Shown: positions 8,339 to 17,418 of the stretch, in pieces | Numbering within the stretch: position 1 is the stretch's first letter | Layout of the letters: every line of letters starts with the position of its first letter | DNA from: Bacillota bacterium | GTDB taxonomy: Bacteria; Bacillota; UBA4882; UBA8346 | Length of the DNA stretch: 64,000 nucleotides | Direction of reading: 5' to 3' | Assembly (NCBI GenBank): GCA_023429995.1 | Contig: JAEZCE010000027.1 | Location: 306,083 to 370,082, forward strand | Program-made: the position numbers and the translations under genes | Notes under the pieces: model-generated | The model's input: the letters and a program-made list of their open reading frames with translations, nothing else | The model's database searches: none | Told to the model about the DNA's origin: nothing

Positions 8339-9094
8339 GTGGATTTATATGGGAATTTAGATCAAGCATTTCCTGGTCTGCAAGTTGGCATGGATTTAAA
8401 CGAGAGAGTTGAATCCGGGGTTGCCCAGGAGAAAATTAATTTTGGCTATCCAGTGGCCGGCTTTGTTGGCGAAGAAGAAAAGGTATACAACTTCCACCGG
8501 GACCAAGCGTCATTGACTTTGAGCGGTGTGTTGGTTACCAGCAATGTTTATACCGTGACGATCAACGGAATTGAAGTATCTGTCACTTTTGCAACTGATC
8601 ACGCCACGACTATGACGGCTTTAATTTCTGCTATTAATACCGATGCGGATGTTTTGGCGCTGGGAGATATTGAGGCATCGGCTGGAAGCTCCAATCTCAT
8701 TTTGATTATCAAGGCTAAGGCTAAAGGATTGGACCTGACCGTTACCGGAGTGGTCACTGCCGGAGCTAGTCAAGCTACAGCGACAGTAGCCTATTCCACC
8801 TGGGCGAAATTTTTAGGTATCGCTGGATTTATGCAAAAGGGTGGCCGCGATTTCGGCGCTGAAAACAGTGCCTATCAAGTAAATGATTCGGTTAATATCA
8901 TTTCGAAAGGTCAACGATGGGTACCGGTGGCCGTAACGGTCGAGGACAAGGAAGCGGCCTATATCATTTATGCGGTCGGAGATAACCAGGGCCAATTTAC
9001 CAATGAATCCAGCGGGAACTATGACTGCGGCGCATACTTCCGGAGCAATAGTTCGAACGGATTGGCAATTGTCGAAGTTAATGGTTTGAAATAA
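8339..9094 (+). CDS. Structural cement/decoration protein, gp24-like
   Basis: A 251-residue protein starting at GTG 8339, 9 nt after AAAGGAGG. The ends match the phage structural cement protein pattern (early G-Y-P-V-A-G-F-V-G-E, later Q-K-G-G-R-D-F and V-N-D-S-V-N-I, near the end C-G-A-Y-F-R-S). It would stabilise the capsid lattice. Residues ~55-150 are an inserted beta-rich domain (Y-T-V-T-I-N-G then T-M-T-A-L-I-S-A-I-N), the same kind of insert as in the baseplate J protein of this prophage. It directly precedes the capsid gene. Confidence 0.75.
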   Translation: MDLYGNLDQAFPGLQVGMDLNERVESGVAQEKINFGYPVAGFVGEEEKVYNFHRDQASLTLSGVLVTSNVYTVTINGIEVSVTFATDHATTMTALISAINTDADVLALGDIEASAGSSNLILIIKAKAKGLDLTVTGVVTAGASQATATVAYSTWAKFLGIAGFMQKGGRDFGAENSAYQVNDSVNIISKGQRWVPVAVTVEDKEAAYIIYAVGDNQGQFTNESSGNYDCGAYFRSNSSNGLAIVEVNGLK

Positions 9095-9123
9095 TTTCAT
9101 AGAGAACAAAGGAGGAATACAAG

Positions 9124-10050
9124 TTGGGAACTAATCCAATGCATTTAGACGCCGGGGAATCCGCTTTTTTTAACCGCGAGCTGGAATATGTAAAATCCAG
9201 GACTTACGATGCCCGGTACAAGCAATTAAAGGGGTTGCAATTGATCCCTATTTCCACCGAGGCGAATGCCGGCGCTACGGAAATTACTTTCCGGCGCTAT
9301 AAAGGGGTTGGCTTGGCAAAGATCATTTCGGACTATGCCAATGATTTTCCCCGGGTGGATGTATATGGTGCGGAAGAGACCGCCAAAGTCAAAGGAATCG
9401 GTGATAGTTATGGCTATAACATCAAGGAGATTCGTTCCAGCCAAATGACCGGTAAACGATTGGATCAACGGAGGGCTGAACAAGCCAGAAGGGCTAATGA
9501 TGAAAAAGTCAATTCCATTGCTTTGAAAGGCGATTCCAATAATAATTTACAAGGACTCATTAATTATCCTGGTATTACCGAATATACCATAATTGCTGAC
9601 GGAACTGGGAATTCTAAATTATGGACGACCAAAACCCCTGATCAGATCGCCAGGGATATATCTGGATTTCTTGCCTCGGTACCTGAATCGACATATGGAA
9701 TAGAGATAGTTGATACTCTTTTGCTACCGCTGAAAAAATTCAATTATATCAAAGTTACCCGTATGGGTGATGGCTCGGATCTTACCATCCTTGAATATGT
9801 TCGTAAAACCAATCCGGATTTAAAAACCATTGATTGGCTGACCGAGTTGAGCGGAGCGGGAGCTGATGGAACCGATCGGATGATGGCATATCCGAGAGAT
9901 GAAAACCACATTACGCTGGAAATCCCGCAATCTTTTGAGCAATTTGAACCACAACAAAAAGGAATGGCTTTTGAAATTCCTTGCCATTCCGAAACTGCCG
10001 GTGTAATTATTTACTACCCGACATCCGTGGCTTATACTGATGGATTTTAA
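9124..10050 (+). CDS. Major capsid protein, DUF2184 family
   Basis: A 308-residue protein beginning at TTG 9124, 8 nt after AAAGGAGG. It resembles the DUF2184 (PF09950) major capsid family, a HK97-fold shell protein: the N-terminal arm F-F-N-R-E-L-E-Y-V, the central R-R-A-E-Q-A-R-R-A-N-D-E-K block, and the C-terminal P-Q-S-F-E-Q-F-x-P-Q stretch close to its end. Its position after the cement gene and before connector genes fits. A strong terminator follows, suggesting high separate expression. Confidence 0.85.
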   Translation: MGTNPMHLDAGESAFFNRELEYVKSRTYDARYKQLKGLQLIPISTEANAGATEITFRRYKGVGLAKIISDYANDFPRVDVYGAEETAKVKGIGDSYGYNIKEIRSSQMTGKRLDQRRAEQARRANDEKVNSIALKGDSNNNLQGLINYPGITEYTIIADGTGNSKLWTTKTPDQIARDISGFLASVPESTYGIEIVDTLLLPLKKFNYIKVTRMGDGSDLTILEYVRKTNPDLKTIDWLTELSGAGADGTDRMMAYPRDENHITLEIPQSFEQFEPQQKGMAFEIPCHSETAGVIIYYPTSVAYTDGF

Positions 10051-10080
10051 GTTTTAAACCAAAGATTATAAGTGATATGA

Positions 10081-10111
10081 GGCTGGTCTAAGTTGACCAG
10101 CCCTTTTTATT
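10081..10111 (+). terminator. Terminator after the capsid gene
   Basis: A perfect 8-bp stem, GGCTGGTC with GACCAGCC, loop TAAGTT, followed by CTTTTTATT. It separates the head genes from the connector/tail genes. Confidence 0.85.
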
Positions 10112-10127
10112 GTAAAGGAGCGATATC

Positions 10128-10604
10128 ATGCTATTGCGATGGAAAAAAGATAATTTGAAAGTAATCGACTTGGTTCCAACCTCAAGAGAGGCAAAGAAAA
10201 TCCAGCTTAAAAAGTCTACGCTTATATTATTGCCTGGTATAAATGAGATTTCTGACAACACTTATACAGTGGCAAAACCTCATATTGAAGATAGCTTAAA
10301 GGCTGGTACCTTAGAAGAGCTCCGTGAAAAATCCGAAAAGGAAGGCCAGAAAGAAGCATCCAGTATAATAAATGTTGCAACAAAAAAGGCTTCGGCGCTC
10401 ATTTCTGAGACTAACAACCCGGAAACTTTATATTTATGGCGCAGGATTGAAAACAGAGATAGCCTCCGTAATCAAGTGCGGGATAGAATCAAGGAATTGC
10501 AATTAAGCGAGAAACCTCCGGAGGGAATGATCATTGATTATTCGGAAGACGAAGAAACCATCGACCAAGAAGAAGGCAATGGGGGAAATGGTAATAACGA
10601 ATAA
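10128..10604 (+). CDS. Hypothetical phage protein, connector region
   Basis: A 158-residue, highly charged protein with long predicted helices (K-E-E-L-R-E-K-S-E-K-E-G-Q-K-E) and an acidic Asn/Gly-rich tail. It starts at ATG 10128 after AAAGGAG. It lies between the capsid and the DUF4054 connector gene, a position often held by a small accessory head protein. No family recognised. Confidence 0.6.
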   Translation: MLLRWKKDNLKVIDLVPTSREAKKIQLKKSTLILLPGINEISDNTYTVAKPHIEDSLKAGTLEELREKSEKEGQKEASSIINVATKKASALISETNNPETLYLWRRIENRDSLRNQVRDRIKELQLSEKPPEGMIIDYSEDEETIDQEEGNGGNGNNE

Positions 10605-10617
10605 AGGGGATTCCGCC

Positions 10618-10965
10618 ATGAGTTTATCAGTTAACCAAATTATATCCGCCATTTGTTCGGGACTTGCGGCGGATTCAACTTTAGATAGCTATATTGAAAT
10701 GGCTACTGAACAGACTAGTCCAACATTCTTTGGGGCCAATAGAAATAGAGCAATAGCCTTAAGAGCAGCTCATATGTGGACTTTGGATCGAAACTCAAAT
10801 AGAACCAATGGTGAGGCCGGGGCGATTCAAAGTAAAACCGAAGGCAAACTTAGTCTCTCCTTTGCGGTTTCATCTAATAATGATGATGATTTACCACAAA
10901 CCCATTACGGACGGCAGTTAAAAAGTTTAATGAAATCTAAACCTTCTATGAGGGTGATTTGCTGA
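10618..10965 (+). CDS. Head-tail connector, DUF4054-like
   Basis: A 115-residue protein from the ATG at 10618 (AAGGGG upstream; longer in-frame starts lie inside the previous gene). The pattern matches DUF4054 adaptor proteins: an N-terminal helix with A-T-E-Q-T-S-P-T-F-F-G, then A-I-A-L-R-A-A-H-M-W-T-L, then G-A-I-Q-S-K-T-E-G-K-L-S-L, and a Y-G-R-Q-L near the end. It would sit between the portal and neck. Confidence 0.7.
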   Translation: MSLSVNQIISAICSGLAADSTLDSYIEMATEQTSPTFFGANRNRAIALRAAHMWTLDRNSNRTNGEAGAIQSKTEGKLSLSFAVSSNNDDDLPQTHYGRQLKSLMKSKPSMRVIC

Positions 10966-11474
10966 TGGCTCAAGAGAGTATCAAGATTATTAAGGATGAT
11001 CATCGAAAGTTGGATAGCATCGTTTCGGAAATACGGTCATTTAAAAACTCTTATGTAAAGGTTGGAGTTTTGGAGGGTACGCAAGAAAAAATCAAATATA
11101 CAGACAAAAAAGGCCGTAAACGAACAAAGGGATCAATTATGATGGCAATGATAGCCGCTGTTCATGAATATGGGTCTTCAAAACGAGGTATTCCTGAGCG
11201 TTCATTTATCCGCTCCTGGGTAGATGGTTCGAAAGCGGAAATCAACAAAACGTTGCTTCTTCTATTGAGGGCGGTTGAAGATGGGAAACTCACTTCCTAT
11301 ATGGCCTTAAAAAGACTTGGGGCATTCGGTGTGAGTGGGATTCGGAAAAAGATTTCAACCGGGCCATTCAAACCTCTTTCCGAAGCTACGATCCGGCGTA
11401 AAAAATCAAGCAAACCCCTGATTGATACCGGGCAATTGCGCGGTGGGATCCATTATAAGGTGGAAAAGAGATGA
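10965..11474 (+). CDS. Phage neck/tail-completion protein (HK97 gp10/virion morphogenesis-like)
   Basis: A 169-residue protein whose ATG overlaps the previous stop (TGATG). The signature V-K-V-G-V-L near residue 32 followed by A-V-H-E-Y-G near 65 and I-P-E-R-S-F-I-R near 75, with P-L-I-D-T-G-Q-L near the C-terminus, is typical of gp10-like or Mu-G-like tail-completion proteins. It is basic. Gene order (connector, this, head closure, terminator, sheath) supports a neck role. Confidence 0.7.
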   Translation: MAQESIKIIKDDHRKLDSIVSEIRSFKNSYVKVGVLEGTQEKIKYTDKKGRKRTKGSIMMAMIAAVHEYGSSKRGIPERSFIRSWVDGSKAEINKTLLLLLRAVEDGKLTSYMALKRLGAFGVSGIRKKISTGPFKPLSEATIRRKKSSKPLIDTGQLRGGIHYKVEKR

Positions 11475-11481
11475 TGCCGGC

Positions 11482-11838
11482 ATGAGTTTGTTTAATTCAA
11501 AACCCATTATTGCTAAGAGGGCATCTGCCGGTGAATGGGTTAAGGGACGATGGGTTGAAGGGTCAAATCCTTCAACTTTTTCTATTTCTGGATCCATACA
11601 ACCGACTACCGGTGATAAATTACAGACACTTTTAGAGGGGAAACGGATCCAAGGCATTATCGAGATCATCACGGGTACCGAGTTACAGGCGACTGATCCG
11701 ATAACTCAAACTACTGGGGATATTGTAACATCCTCAATTGATGGATTAGATTACGAGGTAATTCAGGTTTTATCGTGGCAGAATGGTATCCTTCCACATT
11801 ATGAGTGCATTGCAATCCGGGAGAAGGAAGGGAATTAA
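11482..11838 (+). CDS. Probable head-closure / neck protein
   Basis: A 118-residue protein from ATG 11482; an upstream frame extension lies within the previous gene and lacks a ribosome binding site. It is predicted beta-rich, with G-S-I-Q-P-T-T-G-D-K-L-Q near the middle and G-L-D-Y-E-V-I-Q-V near the end, a pattern shared with small head-tail adaptor/closure proteins. The specific role is inferred from position only. Confidence 0.55.
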   Translation: MSLFNSKPIIAKRASAGEWVKGRWVEGSNPSTFSISGSIQPTTGDKLQTLLEGKRIQGIIEIITGTELQATDPITQTTGDIVTSSIDGLDYEVIQVLSWQNGILPHYECIAIREKEGN

Positions 11839-12312
11839 ATGGGCCAGCAAGAGAAAGAAGATGCATTGCATATGTGGCTTGGTATGATGCTGGGTTCGGC
11901 CGTTCCTATCATCTGGGAAGCAGAACGCGGGCCACGACCCAATTGCTCTTATTTAAAACTGAGTATACCATCCGATACCCCAATGGGCACCGTTGAGAAA
12001 TCTCTCGCCGATTCAAACGGAGTCATAACCTTAACAGGTCATAACGATATTTCGCTATCAATACAGAGCTTTGGGGCGAATAGCGTTGACTATTTGATAG
12101 CGATTAAGCAATCTATCGATCTTGAAACAAATATGGCCATGTTGAATGACTCCGGCTTTGTAATCCGCAATATAGGCCCGATAACTCCGGTGCCGGAAAT
12201 CATCGATGAAACCCCGGAAAAAAGATGGATCATGGAATTGCAGCTTGGCTATGCTTGGAGCGCCACTGATACCACAGGATATATTGAAAATGTTGAAATT
12301 ACCAAACAATAA
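11839..12312 (+). CDS. Phage neck terminator protein (LIC_12616-like)
   Basis: A 157-residue protein abutting the previous gene with no spacer. The pattern S-Y-L-K-L-S-I-P, followed by I-S-L-S-I-Q-S-F-G, then D-S-G-F-V-I-R-N-I-G-P-I and the W-I-M-E-L-Q-L-G-Y-A near the end, fits phage neck/tail terminator proteins, which cap the tail tube before head joining. It immediately precedes the sheath gene as expected. Confidence 0.75.
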   Translation: MGQQEKEDALHMWLGMMLGSAVPIIWEAERGPRPNCSYLKLSIPSDTPMGTVEKSLADSNGVITLTGHNDISLSIQSFGANSVDYLIAIKQSIDLETNMAMLNDSGFVIRNIGPITPVPEIIDETPEKRWIMELQLGYAWSATDTTGYIENVEITKQ

Positions 12313-12326
12313 AGGAGGTTTATGAG

Positions 12327-13412
12327 ATGAGCAATGATATTGACAGGATTGTAGCGGTCACAATTACCCGGCAATCGACCACGGCAACGATGGAGAGTTT
12401 CAACGGGCTTCTGATAGCTGCGGAATTTTTGATTACCGCTCCGGCTAATAACCATTTTAGCTCGTCAGAGCGAGTTCGTTCATATGGCAGCCTATCCGAG
12501 TTGTCAACTGACGGATGGGATGAAACAAGCTTGGTTTATTTAGCGGCTCAAGCGGTTTTCGCCCAAGATCCTTCCATTGATACCATTTACATTGGCAGAA
12601 AATTAACCGGTGACGATGGTACGGAAACTTGGACTACGGCATTAGCGACAATGTTAACCGCCAGCTCGGATTGGTACGGCCTGGTTGTTTCAACTCGGTC
12701 TTTGGAAGATCAGAAACTGGTCGCCGATTGGGTTGAAAGCAATGACAAACTTTGCATTTTGGCATCATCGGATTCGGTAAATGTAAGCTCGATTTATAAT
12801 TCTACTCCGACATGTATTGCGGATTATCTCAAGGCGAATAGCTACGATCGTACCGCCGTCATTTATCATCCTGACGCCGATGGGACTTCAAATGATCCTT
12901 GCCCGGATGCTGCTTGGTTCGGACTTTGTTTTTCTAGCGATCCCGGGAGCATTACTTGGGCATTTAAGACTTTGACCGGCGTAGAGGCGTATACCTTAAC
13001 TTCGAGTAAATTTGCATATGCCAGCGGTAAAAATTGTAATGTATATACCTCTATTGCTGATGTTTCTTGTACTCAGTTCGGCCTGGTTGGATCCGGTGAA
13101 TATTTGGATGTCATACACGGATTGGATTGGCTCCAAGCATATATCCAAAACAAAGTATTTACTACTTTAGTTAATACCGACAAGGTTCCTTTCACCAGCG
13201 CCGGCGTACAAGTGGTAGTAGGCCAATTAAAAGCCGCACTTGAAGAAGGCGTTAACGTTGGGCTACTGGCTGATTATGATGTTGATTATCCAGATGTGGC
13301 AGACGTATCTTCTGCAAATAAATCTGCTCGGACATTGCCGGATATCACATTTGCCGGGACTTTGGCCGGAGCTATCCACAAGACCGAAATTAATGGTGTT
13401 GTTACGTTGTGA
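12327..13412 (+). CDS. Contractile tail sheath protein, DUF3383
   Basis: A 361-residue protein of the DUF3383 family, the sheath of small contractile-tailed phages. The N-terminal region has the I-V-A-V-T-I-T-R block; the middle carries D-T-I-Y-I-G-R and S-S-D-W-Y-G-L-V-V-S-T-R; the C-terminal region has the conserved Y-I-Q-N-K-V-F and A-G-V-Q-V-V-V-G-Q. It follows AAAGGAGG. Its presence shows the prophage tail is contractile. Confidence 0.85.
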   Translation: MSNDIDRIVAVTITRQSTTATMESFNGLLIAAEFLITAPANNHFSSSERVRSYGSLSELSTDGWDETSLVYLAAQAVFAQDPSIDTIYIGRKLTGDDGTETWTTALATMLTASSDWYGLVVSTRSLEDQKLVADWVESNDKLCILASSDSVNVSSIYNSTPTCIADYLKANSYDRTAVIYHPDADGTSNDPCPDAAWFGLCFSSDPGSITWAFKTLTGVEAYTLTSSKFAYASGKNCNVYTSIADVSCTQFGLVGSGEYLDVIHGLDWLQAYIQNKVFTTLVNTDKVPFTSAGVQVVVGQLKAALEEGVNVGLLADYDVDYPDVADVSSANKSARTLPDITFAGTLAGAIHKTEINGVVTL

Positions 13413-13431
13413 GAAAGAGAGGTAGATTGAT

Positions 13432-13854
13432 ATGAGTTCTAAGGTTCAAACGTATGATCCGAAGAAAGTAATCGTAACATTTGGTGGAACGATTATAACA
13501 GGTTTTGCCGATGGCACCTTTATTCAGATCAGCGCGGCCTCTGATTTGTTTTCCAAGAAGGTTGGGTCAGATGGAGAGGTTGCAAGGTCACGATCAAACG
13601 ATGACACCTACGAGGTTACGCTGACGCTGATGCAAACTTCCCTGTCGAATAAAGTCTTAAACGCATTCAAAGAAGCGGACAAACTTTCCAGCACTGGGGT
13701 TTTACCTTTGACCATTACCGATGTGTCCGGCGCAGGGCTTTTCTTTTGGCCTCAAGCATGGATCAAAAAATCTCCTGGCGGTGAATATGCCAAGGAGGTT
13801 GGGGATCGGCAATGGGTGTTTGATACGGGGCAGATTTCCGGGGAATCTATTTAA
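13432..13854 (+). CDS. Tail tube protein, DUF3277
   Basis: A 140-residue protein with the DUF3277 tube pattern: Y-D-P-K-K-V-I-V-T-F-G-G near the start, then G-F-A-D-G-T-F-I-Q-I, then K-K-V-G-S-D-G-E-V-A-R-S and a late W-I-K-K-S-P. Such proteins polymerise into the inner tube within the DUF3383 sheath. It lies directly downstream of the sheath gene. Confidence 0.85.
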   Translation: MSSKVQTYDPKKVIVTFGGTIITGFADGTFIQISAASDLFSKKVGSDGEVARSRSNDDTYEVTLTLMQTSLSNKVLNAFKEADKLSSTGVLPLTITDVSGAGLFFWPQAWIKKSPGGEYAKEVGDRQWVFDTGQISGESI

Positions 13855-13870
13855 AATGGGGGGTTAGAAT

Positions 13871-14380
13871 ATGTTTGAAGCAAAATCAAAGGAGATACAT
13901 GGCATCAATTTTAAGGTGGTCCCCTTCCCTGCGGTTACGGCTTTGAGGCTAAAGGTGCATTTGCTGAAGATCCTTGGACCAGCCTTTGGCCGTCTGTTAG
14001 GTAGTTTTAAAGGGATTGGCAAAGGCAATGTTGCGGATGCTGAAATTGATGGCGCGGCATTAGCTGGAGCCCTGGAAGAACTTTTCGCTCAAGTGAGTGA
14101 AAATGAGTTCATTGATTTGCTGCAAAAATTATTTTCCGGAGTATCCTGCGAACTCAAAAGCGAAGACAAAAAAGTCTTAATCAATTTTGGGGATGATTTT
14201 GAAACTAAGATGGATTTAGTTTTCCAAGGGAAGCTATTTACAATTTATCCCGTAATTTTGTTTGTCTTGGAGGTTAATTTCCCCGATTTTTTCGGCCAAA
14301 TGGCGGGTATTGGAAACCGAATGCAAACTATGCTGTCCAAACTGGTAAGCATAAACGAGCAGCAATCACAGACCGAATAG
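13871..14380 (+). CDS. Tail assembly chaperone, short form
   Basis: A 169-residue protein (TAC_15-like), ending at TAG 14378-14380. It is Leu- and Phe-rich with predicted helices (A-L-E-E-L-F-A-Q-V). It lies between the tube and tape measure genes, the classical place for tail chaperones that coat the tape measure protein. The last third overlaps an open -1 frame that continues the protein (next entry). Confidence 0.75.
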   Translation: MFEAKSKEIHGINFKVVPFPAVTALRLKVHLLKILGPAFGRLLGSFKGIGKGNVADAEIDGAALAGALEELFAQVSENEFIDLLQKLFSGVSCELKSEDKKVLINFGDDFETKMDLVFQGKLFTIYPVILFVLEVNFPDFFGQMAGIGNRMQTMLSKLVSINEQQSQTE

Positions 14381-14571
14381 GGGATGTTGGGGAATTTGCC
14401 GAAGAAATTCAAATTGAATTTCCGATTTGGCGTATTTGGATGGCAAAAGGGATTCCCCTTTCGGAGCTGAGATGGGAATGGTCATACCCGGATATTTTGC
14501 AAGCTAATGCGGTACTTGATTATCAAGAAGCTTATGATTTAGCAATGGATGGGATACAGCCAGAGGCATAA
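13871..14571 (+). CDS. Tail assembly chaperone, -1 frameshift long form
   Basis: The -1 frame is open from 14278 to TAA 14569-14571. It has no ATG, GTG or TTG upstream of its conserved part, so it needs a frameshift. A T-TTT-TTC heptamer in the correct phase (14287-14293) would join 141 residues of the first frame to 92 of the second. The downstream part reads G-D-V-G-E-F-A-E-E-I, then I-P-L-S-E-L-R-W-E-W, a real-looking helical protein. Such -1 shifts are well known for tail chaperones of dsDNA phages; the expression here is inferred. Confidence 0.75.
14287..14293 (+). promoter_or_regulatory. -1 ribosomal frameshift slippery site
   Basis: The heptamer T TTT TTC is in phase (GAT TTT TTC GGC) 28 codons before the TAG stop of the zero frame and 10 nt after the last stop in the -1 frame. 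It is the only XXXYYYZ heptamer in correct phase that I found in the overlap. Confidence 0.75.
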
Positions 14572-14616
14572 CGATGCCTCTATTTTTATGTCCCTTGGGG
14601 AGGAGGTTGATTTGCC

Positions 14617-16392
14617 TTGGTAGTTCGCGAATTCATAACATTGCTCGGCTTCAAGGTCGAAGATGAGAAATTACAAAAATATGAAAAAGGCATAGCAAAA
14701 GTCAAGACAGGCATTGCAATTGCCGGGGCCGCTGTAATTGGCCTCGGCACTGTTTTTTTAAAAACGGCAGGCGATATGGAACAAACCCAAATAGCCTTTG
14801 ATACTATTCTTGGTTCTACTCAGAAAGCCAATAAATTATTAGCTCAAATAGCGAAGTTTGCCGCAACAACCCCCTTTGAAAGGACAGAATTAATTAACTA
14901 TGCCAAATCCATGCTAGGAGTAGGATGGGCCGCTGATGATATTATTCCTACTCTTAATATGTTAGGCAATATTGCAGCCGGTATTGGTAAAGAAAAATTA
15001 CCGAACATCATGTTGGCTTTTAATAAGATGAAATCCAAAGGGCGAGCATCACTTGAAGAATTATGGCCAATGGTTGAAGCTGGTGTGCCTATATTGGATC
15101 AGTTGTCAAAAGATTTGGGTATGACAAAAGATCAAATCATCAAAATGGCCACCGATGGAAAATTATCATTTGAGCAAGTCCAGAAGAGCCTGAAAGAAGT
15201 TGAACAAACTAAATTTGCTGGATTAATGGTGAAACAATCGAAGTCGTTTTTGGGTATTGTATCCAATATTGTCGATTATTTGACCATTTTAGCCGGTGAT
15301 ATTGGGGCAGACCTGTTACCCATGATAAAGGATCTCGCCATTGAGTTTCTTAATTTCATGGAGGCCAATAAAGATATCATAAAAGGCGGTATCGTTAAGT
15401 TTTTCAAGAGCCTTATGTGGGTGATAGGGTATGTTGTTGTAGCCGTAGAGGGACTAATCAAGGATCTTGGTGGTTTAAGCACTATCACTAAAGTAGTTGG
15501 TGCGATTTTTTACTTCGTTAGTAACATCATAGAAGGCCTAATTATTGGTCTCTGGCCTTTCAGAAGAATTCTTTTAGCTTTAGCAATTACAATCGGTATA
15601 ATCACTGCTGCGCAATGGGCTTGGAATGTTGCGTTAGCTGCAAATCCAATTGGCTTAATTATTATCGCTGTTTTATTATTAATTGGCGTTGCGGTTACTC
15701 TTATGAAAAATTGGGATAAAGTAAAGAAATTTTTTGTGAAAATGTGGGATTCAATAGTAAGCGCCTTTAAACAGGCTTGGTCTTATATTTGGAGTCTGTT
15801 GGATAATAAATGGATTCAAGCCTTGCTTGCGATGTTTGCCCCATTTATTGGAATTCCCATTGCGATTATTAAAAATTGGGATGTTATCAGCAAGTTTTTT
15901 ACTGATTTATGGAGGGGCATTGTTGATACCTTTTTTTGGGCTGTAAATAAAATCAGTAGTGTGTGGGGCTGGTTAGTCGGCGCCTTTGATAAAGTTGCTC
16001 AATTTCTCGGGTTTAAATCCCCTAATAAGAAGGGAAAAGGGAATAGCGGGGGTGAAGATGGAGATACTCCTCCCGGAAAGCCGAGGGATCCAAAACAAGG
16101 CGCTCCTGCAACGGTCCCCCATTACGCCAAGGGTACTGATTATGTGCCGGAAAATCAATTGGCATATTTGCATAAGGGAGAGCGGATTCTGCCGGCTGGG
16201 ACTTTTAGGGGAAGCGGGAAACCCACGGTAATATATCAGATTAATTCCACGCCTAAAATCCAGGTCCCGCCCGGAACTCCGAATTCCCAGGTCCAATATC
16301 TGGAGGCGGCGGCAAAAAAGATATTTCGGGAAGAATGGCAGTCGATACTCCGGCAAACTAAAGGATCGTTCTCCTTGCCGGAAACAACGTAA
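14617..16392 (+). CDS. Tail tape measure protein
   Basis: A 591-residue protein, starting at TTG 14617 about 10 nt after GGAGGAGG. Residues ~55-200 match the tape measure N-domain (E-Q-T-Q-I-A-F-D-T-I-L-G-S, G-V-G-W-A-A-D-D-I-I-P, R-A-S-L-E-E-L-W-P-M-V-E-A-G-V-P). Several hydrophobic stretches (about 325-365 and 390-420) fit membrane-active segments. The C-terminal third has Gly/Lys-rich linkers. Its length sets tail length; 591 residues imply a rather short tail. Confidence 0.85.
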   Translation: MVVREFITLLGFKVEDEKLQKYEKGIAKVKTGIAIAGAAVIGLGTVFLKTAGDMEQTQIAFDTILGSTQKANKLLAQIAKFAATTPFERTELINYAKSMLGVGWAADDIIPTLNMLGNIAAGIGKEKLPNIMLAFNKMKSKGRASLEELWPMVEAGVPILDQLSKDLGMTKDQIIKMATDGKLSFEQVQKSLKEVEQTKFAGLMVKQSKSFLGIVSNIVDYLTILAGDIGADLLPMIKDLAIEFLNFMEANKDIIKGGIVKFFKSLMWVIGYVVVAVEGLIKDLGGLSTITKVVGAIFYFVSNIIEGLIIGLWPFRRILLALAITIGIITAAQWAWNVALAANPIGLIIIAVLLLIGVAVTLMKNWDKVKKFFVKMWDSIVSAFKQAWSYIWSLLDNKWIQALLAMFAPFIGIPIAIIKNWDVISKFFTDLWRGIVDTFFWAVNKISSVWGWLVGAFDKVAQFLGFKSPNKKGKGNSGGEDGDTPPGKPRDPKQGAPATVPHYAKGTDYVPENQLAYLHKGERILPAGTFRGSGKPTVIYQINSTPKIQVPPGTPNSQVQYLEAAAKKIFREEWQSILRQTKGSFSLPETT

Positions 16393-16410
16393 TAATGGAG
16401 GTTTTAGAAC

Positions 16411-17010
16411 ATGAGCACGTCTAGCGAAGAGATTCAAATTTTATATAAGTCGAATACCACAAAAAGCATCGGTGGGATAACCATCGATGCTTTTATTCAG
16501 GAAAATTATGAACACAGCGCGACTGTGACAGAATACCCGGTCGAAAACGGAAGTACTATTGCCGATCATATCGTGCAGGATCCGGACCAGCTATCCATTG
16601 AGGGCATGGTTGGAGATATTGATATTTACGAAGACTATTCCACTGAAAATCCACCGGTTAACCGGGCTGGTGAATATTATTCTCAATTGCTTGCTTTGAA
16701 GGAAGCCGGTGAATTGATTACGGTCGTCTGCGGATTGCGTTCTTGGAGCAACATGGCGATAACATCCTTATCGATTCCAAGAAACGCGGAAAACGGCAAA
16801 GGGTTAATGTTTTCCATGTCGCTTAAGAAAGTTACGGTCATTACATCGAAGGAAATTGTTGTATCAAAAGTTACAGGCGATGAAAAAACAAAAAAGCAGG
16901 CACAATCTAAGGTGAATGTAGGTAAGGTATCGACTACAGAAGTGACAGATTCGAAGAAAAGGGCATCTTTCATGAGTCCGATAAAAAAACAACTTAATGT
17001 CACCAATTAA
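16411..17010 (+). CDS. Baseplate/tail protein with Dit-like N-terminal domain
   Basis: A 199-residue protein whose N-terminal ~145 residues follow the Dit-like phage tail pattern: I-G-G-I-T-I-D-A-F near residue 20, E-Y-P-V-E-N-G near 43, D-P-D-Q-L-S-I-E-G near 60. The C-terminal tail is Lys/Thr-rich. It would link the tube end to the baseplate. It follows the tape measure with a GGAGG site. Confidence 0.75.
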   Translation: MSTSSEEIQILYKSNTTKSIGGITIDAFIQENYEHSATVTEYPVENGSTIADHIVQDPDQLSIEGMVGDIDIYEDYSTENPPVNRAGEYYSQLLALKEAGELITVVCGLRSWSNMAITSLSIPRNAENGKGLMFSMSLKKVTVITSKEIVVSKVTGDEKTKKQAQSKVNVGKVSTTEVTDSKKRASFMSPIKKQLNVTN

Positions 17011-17022
17011 GGAGACGAACAT

Positions 17023-17361
17023 ATGGTTATAATCCCGACCTATCAATCAAAATCAGCACGTTATTCCATTGAAGTGGAACTGGACGATACCGCATACGTA
17101 TTAGAATTTTACTGGAATGCCAGAGATTCTGCTTGGTATATGGATATCTATTTGGACGATGAACTTATTCTGGCTGGCATTAAATTAGTTCCCAAATATG
17201 CCTTATTACATCAATTTGCATATCTTGACGGATTGCCCGATGGAGAATTTTGTATCGTTGATAACGACACGGACAGCGATTATTCCGAAGACTTGGATTT
17301 TGACAATTTTGGGGACCGATATGTTTTGGTATACGTGACAAATGACGAAATATATGGTTAA
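17023..17361 (+). CDS. Baseplate plug protein, Pam3 gp18-like
   Basis: A 112-residue beta-rich protein. The order Y-S-I-E-V-E-L-D, then L-E-F-Y-W-N-A-R-D-S-A-W-Y-M-D-I-Y, then G-I-K-L-V-P and a D-R-Y-V-L-V-Y-V near the end is the pattern of the small plug proteins described for cyanophage-type minimal contractile baseplates. It lies between the Dit-like protein and the hub. Confidence 0.75.
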   Translation: MVIIPTYQSKSARYSIEVELDDTAYVLEFYWNARDSAWYMDIYLDDELILAGIKLVPKYALLHQFAYLDGLPDGEFCIVDNDTDSDYSEDLDFDNFGDRYVLVYVTNDEIYG

Positions 17362-17418
17362 TAAGTTTTAAGAGCGTTCTTTGCGATAATTCAATAAACA
17401 AGGCCTATTTTAAAAATA

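Noticed and set aside
14378..14571. Amber stop readthrough to make the long tail chaperone
   Set aside because: The conserved downstream part lies in the -1 frame, not the same frame as the TAG, and a slippery heptamer explains it.
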